Positions 56,340 through 64,000 of a stretch of 64,000 nt of DNA are shown in pieces. The translations under genes and the position numbers were made by a program. Source of the DNA: Ailanthus altissimus (lineage: Eukaryota; Streptophyta; Magnoliopsida; Sapindales; Simaroubaceae); contig OX327696.1 in NCBI GenBank assembly GCA_946807835.1, positions 7,142,501 through 7,206,500 of the forward strand, read 5' to 3'. Under the pieces are notes generated by a model. The model was given only the letters and a program-made list of their open reading frames with translations, was not told where the DNA came from and searched no databases. The number at the start of each line of letters is the position of its first letter. Positions within the stretch are counted from its first letter, which is position 1.

Positions 56340-58747
56340 GACATTAAAACTAGGGTACATTTATGTAGGTTTGTGTCTATCATTCAAATTCACATACATA
56401 TCACATATATATGAGCACAGTGAATGAGTGGAATAATAATTTGCTAATAATAAACACAATTACGTTTTACATGTATCTCATAAATATAAATTACAAAGGG
56501 ATTGAGAATATATTACCTTGGCAAGCCTTTGAATTTATGTCAAATTGGAGAACCGCGATGAAGCCACCCATTTATAATTCTAGTTCCCCAATACGGTGGA
56601 CTTGAGAAGTCTAGAATGACAACCTCTTTTTCTAGTAAAGGATTCAACACTTAAACCCTAGTTTAACTCTTAAACTTATATGCTTAACTCTTAGGCATTT
56701 TGACTACTACAAGTTATTAATTATTTTTGTTTAAGTTTAACACTTAAACTACAAAAACCATATTAGTAATTGCAAGTAGTGTGTTTGGCCAACAAGAAAA
56801 TAGATGAACAAAGTTGAGAGAGTTTGCTTACTTTTCAACACTTGAAAAAAATGCTCTCTCTCTCTCTCTCTCTATCTATGACCATGTGATCACCTCAAAA
56901 AATTAGCAGCTCTTCTTATTTTTTTTATTTGTTTCATTTTCATTCCCTCCAATTATCTAGCATAGGTCCCATATGGTATGGCATTTGCCTGCAAAACATG
57001 TGGATTGAATGTGGCTGAATTTATGAGCAAAAGAGGAAACAATTTCCTCTTGCTTGCATTACACTTAATGGTTCCACCATTCATTTGATAATTTGTATTT
57101 GTTTTTTTATATGTTTACATTAAACAAAACAAATGCTTAAACAATGCATAAGCAATGGCCGAATATCAAAAGGGAAAGAAGAAACAATTTCATTTCTTGT
57201 AAATCACATATTGGTCTCACTTGTATGAATTAGCCATATATACAAGTTTCCTTTCTTTATTTTAATCATGTTAAAACAAATGAAACACATGCACAAGTGT
57301 AATAAATAATAATTGTTTGACTTCTATTAAATATTAATATCGTATATTATTATTATTATTTTATTCAATAAATAATTTAATGAATAAAATAATTATCTTG
57401 CTTGTTCAACATGTAAAGTCATTTTGATAATTTCTAAGTCAAACAAAGATAGACCTACAATGCATCACGTGTCAGCATCCTATTGGTCAACGACTATTGT
57501 TAACTAATTGATGTACTTAACTCTTAAGTCTTGACACGTGTACGGCTTGAGGAAAACTGAAACAAATGTTAGGTATGCTGAAATTTACTTGGTTGAACTA
57601 TTCAATCTAATATGTTATCCCAGTGCACAACGCATATACTTCATATTGAGGAATTCCTTAGGTTTACGTTCGATTCTTCAAACGGAACTGTTCCGTAAGT
57701 TCAAGATCGATGCCCCACGCACACATTACAGATATTATAAATCAGTGCAGTAGACCATACAAGTTGAGGCCATCGCGTATATATATAATCATTCTGTTAT
57801 TTATATCCTAGAGAAGCAGCGATATAGATCATCACCATCAAATTCCAACGTGCTCATCTATGAACTTTTCTCTAGACATGTATCTCGATAAATAATACAC
57901 GCAAACACCTTTATAATATTGATTAACTCTATTGGAAAACTCATTTTTTGGGTTTATTGCTTATGGCCATAAGTTTTTCTGAGATATAGTCTCGGAGCAT
58001 TCGGATATACAACTCACCCATGTGAGTTGATGAATTCCATATCTGCGCACATCAGACTCCATAAGCATTGAACCATACTTAGTGACATATAGCGGTCAGA
58101 CCATGAAAGGTCTCTGACATTTGTGGAACCAAAACATGGTAGATCACTGACAAGTCCATCGTAGCATTTAGGTCAAAGGACCAGGTACACTACTCAACTC
58201 GAGAGGACCTACTGTTGACCGCTAAATACTTGTATTTAGTCCTTACTAAATGCTTGTCTGTTATACGAACTTTTGATAAGCCCATGGTTAGCTAAAAATA
58301 ACCATCTAGACTATCTAGGGATAGTATACACTAGTCTATTAGAAAGGGTTTCACCGACAGACTCGCATTGGTGAATAAGACCAGGAACATATAATTTGAT
58401 AATAGACTTGCATAATAACATTTTTTAGCACATATTACAACTTTTTGTAGCTATGTTATTATTGATGTACTCTTAGGTCTTTGTCTCGCTACAGACAAAG
58501 TTTTAACTCTTATAATCTACTAACTCTTAGTAGTGCTAACTATATGCTAACCTTTAACGTTGATCTAAACTCCTTTAGGCCAGATCTAAACTTCTTCAGA
58601 TCATACAACGCCTATAGCGTAACATGTATGGCGTCATTTAATTATTGAAATTATCACTTTACTAAAAATATACTGTATAAATAACATAAAATAAAATATT
58701 CATACATTAATGGGATTACACCTAAGCACAAATTCTAATAGCCATAA
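56340..58747 (-). repeat. Fourth long copia LTR, inserted in or beside a plus-strand copia
   Basis: Clear similarity to 12107-14272 and 44390-46490, for example CCATACAAGTTGAGG (57755), GGTCAAAGGACCA (58170) and TAAGCACAAATTCTAATA at its right end, which corresponds to the LTR start on the minus strand. It contains a (CT)n tract at 56850-56873. The left end is approximate. No coding region belongs to it. Confidence 0.65.
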
Positions 58748-58749
58748 CT

Positions 58750-61700
58750 TATGATGATAACTATAACAGTGCAAAACTCTATTCACATTTGATGGTAAGA
58801 TATTTGAAAATTAAGTTTTAGATTCTGATTGTACATTTCATATGTGTCCAAATAAGTCATGGTTTATTAATTTTCAGCCCATTAGTAGAGAAAATGTGCT
58901 AATGGGTAAAGACATAGTATGTCAAGTAATGAAAATTGGTAGCATTAAACTTAAATTGCATGATGAGAGAGTGAGAGAGTTAATAGAAGTTAGGTATTGT
59001 CTTGACCTCAAGAGGAACTTGATCTCACTAGGGATAATAGACAAGAATATATATGTCGTTAGGATTAATGGAGGGGTTATGAGAGTGTTGAGAGGTTCTA
59101 TAGTTGTGGTAATAGGTAATAGGTACAAATGAGTATATGTGCTGAAGAGAGAGGTATTGAATGATTTTGCATCATTCTCTATTTTTTACGAGAATATGCA
59201 AACTAAGCTGTGGCATATAAAGTTAGCACACTTAGATGAGAGGAACATAATGAGTTATTTAGTCTAAAGGCATTTGGTGATGATTGTTTTATGGGTATTG
59301 TGTGCTAGGTAAAGCACATAGAGTAAGGTTTAATACCAGCCACTAAAGGAGTTATTTCAGCCACTAAAGTTTTGTGAGCATTGTGTGCTAGGTAAAGCAT
59401 ATAAAGTGAGGTTTAATACCAGAGAACACAAAATCAAAGGGACTCTTGACAATATATATTGAGATCTTTAGGGACCAGTAGAGTTAGTCACTTATAGTGG
59501 GGCTAGATATTTTCTCACATTTATTGATTACTATTCAAAAAAGCTGTGGGTCTATATATTGAAAAGCAAGGAGCAGGTACTTGATACTTTCAAAAACTAA
59601 AAGGCTCGTGTTAAGAATCAGACTGGTAAAAAGATCAAGAGGTTAAGAACTAATAATAGCTTTTAATACTGTAACAGAGAGTTTGATAGATTTTATGCTA
59701 AGTATGAAACTGCAAGACATAGAACTGTGAGATCAACACTGCAGTAGAATGATCTGGTAGAGAGGATGAATAGAACCTTACTTAAAAAGGTTAATGCTTG
59801 TTGACTAATGCAAAGATGTCTAAGGCATTTTAAGGTGAAGTTATGATAGAAACATCCTATTTGATCAATAAAAGTCATTTCACTGCAATAGACTTCAAGA
59901 CTCTAGAAGAAAAGTGGTCTGACAGCCATCTAAAATACGATCACCTTAGAATATTTGGTTGCTGAGCTTTCGTGCATATGAAATAAGGCAAATTAGAGCC
60001 TAAACCTATAAAGGGAATATTTATAGGTATCCGAAGGTGTAAAAGAATACAAGTATGATGCAAAGAGTTGAAGCCACCAAGAAGTATCATTAGTAGAGAT
60101 GTGATGTTTGATGAAATGATAATGCAGAAAGAGCCTCAAGAAGATAAGAAAGAATATCCTATGCCTAAAAAAGTTTTAGCACAAAAAATAGGTGACCCTT
60201 GAAGTTGAACAACTGACACCAGTGAGTTCTTTAAAGTCCATCTAAAGTAAGACTGAGACTCTTGAGATGGAATTTGAAAAATACCAACTAACCAGAGATA
60301 AGCTAAGGAGAATGATAAATCCATCAATCAGATATACTTAAGCAGATTTAGTTGGTTATACTCTTAATTATGTATACACTCTTGAGTATGATGAGCCTAA
60401 GTCGTATAGTGAGGCTACAAAGAGTGAGAGTAGTGATAAATAAAAATAAGCCATGGAATAAGATATTAGTTCACTTATAAAGAATAATACTTAGGTATTG
60501 GTGGATAGACCTAAAAAAGAATTGGTTAGGTATAAGTAGGTGTATAAGGTTAAGAAAAAGATACCAAAAATAGAGCTTACGAGTTTAAGGCTAGGTTTAT
60601 AGCACAAGATTTTACTCAAAGAGAAGGGATCAACTTTTATGAGATTTTCAGTTGTCAACCACACATCTATTGAGATTCTATTAGCTATGTGTTCTATATA
60701 GAAAGCTAGAGTGAAAGATATACATGTCACAACCATAAAGGTTTGTAGAACTCAGCTTAAAAGACTATGCTTGCTTAATGAATAAGTCATTGTACATGTT
60801 GAAGCAATCTCTTAGGTAGTGGTATAGGAGATTTTATAATTTTATGATGACTTATGATCTTTATAAAAGCAAGTATGATGATTGTGTGTACTTTAAGATC
60901 TTAAACAGTAGGATTAGTATGCATTTGCTACTATATATGGATGATATATTGATCGCAAGTAGAGATATGAAGAGATACAGTAATTGAAGAAGCAATTAAG
61001 TGACGAATTTGAGATGAAGAATTTGCGAATAACTAAGAGGATTTTGAGTATGAATATTGTGAGGAAAAGAAGAGATGTTATATTCTTGTTACAATAGCAA
61101 TATATACTTAAGATTTTAAAAAAGTTTGGTATGTCCAATGCAAAAGCTATCTACACACCTTTGGCTATGCTTTTCGAACTTTCAGTAGCACAGTCGCCAT
61201 AATTTGAAGAGGATAAACTGTAGATGAATAAAGTACCATATGCTAGTGTTGTTGGGAGAATTAGGTATATAATTATTTGCACAAGACTTGACATAGCACA
61301 AGCAATAAGTGTTGTGACTAGATACATAACAAATTTAAAAAAAAAATCACTGGCTTAAAGTGAAGGGGATATTGATATATCTCAAAGGAATGTTGAATCT
61401 TTGTTTGTTGTATAAAAGAGTTAAGAATAATGGTAAAATAATTAAAGGATACGTTAACTCAGATTATGCTAATGATCTCAATAGTAGAAGGTCTTTAACT
61501 GGGTACGTATTAGTAGTGTTTAGGTGTAGTGTATGCTAGAGATTGATTCTATAACACATGATAGCACTATTAACCACGGAGGCAGAGTACATAGTAATAG
61601 GTGAAGCTATTGAGGATGTCGTGTAGTTAAAAGGTATCTGCACAGAAGTATTAACTATTGAAGATGTCAACACAGGAGTATATTATGGTAGCTAGAGTGC

Positions 61701-61976
61701 CATACATCTAAAAAAGCATCAAATGTTTCACAAAAGGCCTAAACACATTGATGTGTGGTTCTATTTCATTAGAGAGATTGTTCAAAGTGATGAGATTAGT
61801 GTAAGAAAGATTTTGTCGTCTGGAAACCCGCTGAAATATTAACTAAGCTATTGCCCTCTGTTAAGTTCATCTTATGCAAGGACTTAACTAGAGTCACTAC
61901 TATGTGAGAGTGACCGAAGATGCAGAGATAAAAGATTTTGGAAGCTTCGAGGATGATTTTGAATTAAAGAAGGGTT
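58750..61976 (+). pseudogene. Plus-strand copia polyprotein relic
   Basis: Protease end and GAG-pre-integrase: ILDCTFHMCPNKSWF in two frames, VLMGKDIVCQVMKIGSIKLKL and RYCLDLKRNLISLGI (58842-59040). Integrase: CEHCVLGKAYKVRFNT (59375-59420), GARYFLTFIDYYSKKLWVY (59505-59560), RHRTVRSTLQ.NDLVERMNRTLL (59715-59780). RT: W.LVDRPKKELVRYKWVYKVKKK (60495-60560) and LLLYMDDILIASRDMKRY (60920-60980, catalytic box). RNase H: LTTEAEYIVIGEAIEDVV (61570-61625) and FHKRPKHIDVWFYFIREIV (61726-61785). Stops throughout. A polypurine-like AAAGAAGGG precedes the 3' LTR. Confidence 0.88.
59296..59422. repeat. Tandem duplication in the integrase zinc-binding region
   Basis: A 44-bp block with ATTGTGTGCTAGGTAAAGCA and GGTTTAATACCAG occurs at 59296-59339 and 59379-59422 with a few differences, plus CAGCCACTAAAG twice between. 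It repeats the codons of the C..C.LGKA integrase finger. Confidence 0.85.
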
Positions 61977-62580
61977 TGTGAGAAATTAGTAATACAAAAT
62001 CAAGGATAAGTTATGATTTTGAGTTGAAGACCAATAAAGAGTCAACAAGAAGTCTAATATGTGAAGGTCATGCTGGAAAGAGCAATATAAAAAGTTAGAA
62101 GCAAAGAACAATTCATGCGGCGAGTACTATTTATGCAGGTACTGTTCACACTGCAACTTAAGGTATTTCATGTTCAATTGACTTCTTTAAGTGAGATTTA
62201 GACTCCTACAAGTAAGGACTGTTATTCCAACTAGGTTTAGGATTTTTAGGGATAAACCTTTGTAACTCATTGTAATTAATATCAATTATCATAACACAAC
62301 TACATACAAGAGAGAAACCCTAGATTATAAAAGAGAGATCAATTATGAATGCAATTAAGAATGGTTCTTTGTGAGCTTGATTAACTCTTATAAAAGGCAT
62401 ATTTTGTGAGTGCCTTATGATTCAATAAAGAGAAGTAAGATCTTAATCTATAATGGATATATGCAATTGCTAAATTACGTAAATACTTGTGTCTTTTTTT
62501 CTATCTTTCTCTCTCTAGATTACTTTCAAATTTCTTGTTATTGCGCTACATTATTTGCATGATACACTTCCGCTTCAACA
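61977..62580 (+). repeat. 3' LTR of the plus-strand copia
   Basis: 604 bp, TGTGAGAAATTAG to CCGCTTCAACA. It contains GGCGAGTACTATTTATGCAG and TACTGTTCACACTGCA near 62118-62155. The matching 5' LTR was not found in the window; it was probably lost or lies to the left of the fourth long LTR. Confidence 0.75.
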
Positions 62581-64000
62581 TGTATATTATTGACTATTTA
62601 TTATATTGTTGCATTAAAAATGTTAAAATAAGGTTTATTTGATATTGAACTTTTAGAGCGTAGTATATAGTATGAGCTTTAATGTATAGAGTCCAAATAT
62701 TTTATTTTACTTTTATGATGGGATAAAATAAAATAAAATAAAATAAAATACTATAAATAATAGGTTGAGATCCCCAGTTTAAACTTTAACATATAGTTCA
62801 TTTGCATTTTATCAGTGAGTGAAATGCAGTATTCTCTTAAATAAAGGTTTAGACGTAGATGATTGTCAACCCCAATTCCCCACGTCTCCATGGATTCAGG
62901 TAAACTTCTGATTAAATTCTTTTTAATAATTTAATATGAGTTCCTAGCTATGATGATTCTTTTACCAATTAAAATTTTTCTCCAATAAGTGGTATTAAAA
63001 CTATACATGTTAAATTATTGAGAGATAAAGTTTCTAATACTAAGTTATGAATTGTGGGATTCAGGAAATGTGTGTATTTGCTAAAATTAACATTTTTTAG
63101 AATTACACTTTCCACATGTGTATTTGTAACTATTTGTGAATTTCCAAAAATTAATGTTTTACAGAATTATGAATTGCAATTAATATTTTTTCTTTGTAAT
63201 CATATTTGCTTTTGAGACATGCAATATTAAAACTATTATTAATTGTTATATATTATTAACTGAAAAAAGTGGTTCTTCAAGCCAACAAGCTTTGAATTTA
63301 TTTTATTAGCATGAATCAGTACTTGGGCCTCATTCTGGTTGAGCTTGTTTGCAGAAGCCTAGGTCTTCTCTTCTTCTGTGGCTATAATAGAACCTGCAAA
63401 TCACAAGCAAGACTTATTGGGATGGTTTCGCCAACGAAGATTCTCCAATGCTTAAGTTTGAAAAAATCTCTATAGGTAGGGGGATACTAAAAAAAAGAAA
63501 GTAACAAGTGGGTCCAGAATGAAGGGAAGAAAACCTTTTTTTTTTCTTTTTGTTAGTTCTTCTAATTTTTTGGCATCCTTCTACTTCAGTGTCTTTTTCT
63601 CTTTTTTATAGTACCGATCTTTGGAGGACCTTTAGGGTATTCTGCATCTACTGTGCTTCTAACATACGCCAAATATCCTTCTGTTGTTCGTCTGATACAC
63701 GCCAAATATTCTTCTGGCAGATCTTGTTATGTCATGCTTTTATTACACGCCAGGTATCTTTCTAATATATGTTAAGCATATTCTTGGCATATTCCTTATA
63801 CTTGTCTTCTCCAGTGGATTTTTTATATTTAAATTGACATGTGTTTCTACCTTGATTTAATATAATTAAATTATTTATTTAATATTAATTAAATGATATG
63901 ATAAGTATAAATAGGTGACATTTGTTAATGGTAGACCTCCAGGCCCTAGCGCTGTAGCACCAGACACATGGCGCTGCAGTGCTGGAGGTGTGACCTCTAG
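62581..64000. repeat. LTR-like AT-rich sequence to the end of the window
   Basis: No gene. An (AAAAT)n tract is at 62722-62750. The phrase TTCGCCAACGAAGATTCTCC at 63428 is typical of plant LTR leaders. Three irregular repeats of TACACGCCAAATAT.CTTCT lie at 63664-63755. At 63935-64000 GC-rich words (AGCGCTGTAGCACCAG, GGCGCTGCAGTGCTGG) form an imperfect inverted repeat bounded by CCTCCAG and CTGGAGG. The element probably continues beyond the window. Confidence 0.45.

Noticed and set aside
63550..63765. Plus-strand ORF near the right end
   Set aside because: It is made of the irregular TACACGCCAAATAT repeats in LTR-like DNA.
1..64000. tRNA, rRNA or CRISPR features
   Set aside because: No cloverleaf, rRNA core or regularly spaced repeat array was seen. 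The tRNA-like words are retrotransposon primer sites. CRISPR is not expected in a plant.

Overview
This is a repeat-rich, AT-rich window from a flowering plant, almost certainly a eudicot. The signs are Ty1/copia and Ty3/gypsy LTR retrotransposons primed by plant initiator tRNA-Met, a plant L1 LINE, a LOG-type cytokinin enzyme and a Kunitz/miraculin-like inhibitor gene. The Kunitz protein resembles those of woody Sapindales such as Citrus, but the species cannot be fixed from the sequence alone. Only three protein genes look intact. One ordinary host gene, the Kunitz gene at 28021-28665, has its own TATA box and poly(A) signals. The other two are intronless genes carried antisense inside a young LTR retrotransposon.

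The most striking object is that retrotransposon at 2361-11829. It has two 2853-bp LTRs that differ at only 7 positions by eye, a 5-bp target duplication (GATAC), a tRNA-iMet primer site and a polypurine tract. The 3' tail of a chromovirus-type gypsy polyprotein survives, but gag-pol is otherwise gone. In its place, on the opposite strand, lie a complete LOG-family gene (cytokinin riboside monophosphate phosphoribohydrolase) with TATA box and poly(A) signal, and an unidentified 386-residue ORF with its own TATA box. It reads as a recent gene-carrying, non-autonomous retroelement.

Layout: 1-2355 holds AT-rich sequence and a plus-strand copia relic, into which the gene-carrying element inserted; the relic resumes at 11835-12106. 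From 12107 to about 26690 is a minus-strand copia element (LTR, RNase H, RT, integrase, protease, gag, primer site, LTR). It is interrupted by an older solo LTR of the gene-carrier family (15322-20720), which is itself interrupted by a different solo LTR (16369-19140). Then come LTR fragments, the Kunitz gene, and copia debris to about 33060.

From 33.8 to 56.1 kb is a diverged segmental duplication (33.8-36.1 and 47.8-51.1 against 51.57-56.1). It was later invaded by solo LTRs, a 6.4-kb L1 LINE with a copia LTR element nested in its RT, and two small DNA transposons whose empty sites survive in the paralogous copy. The order of copia parts at 36-51 kb looks circularly permuted. From 56.3 to 62.6 kb there is a long copia LTR and a plus-strand copia relic with its 3' LTR. 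The end of the window is LTR-like sequence with a GC-rich motif seen at four other sites.
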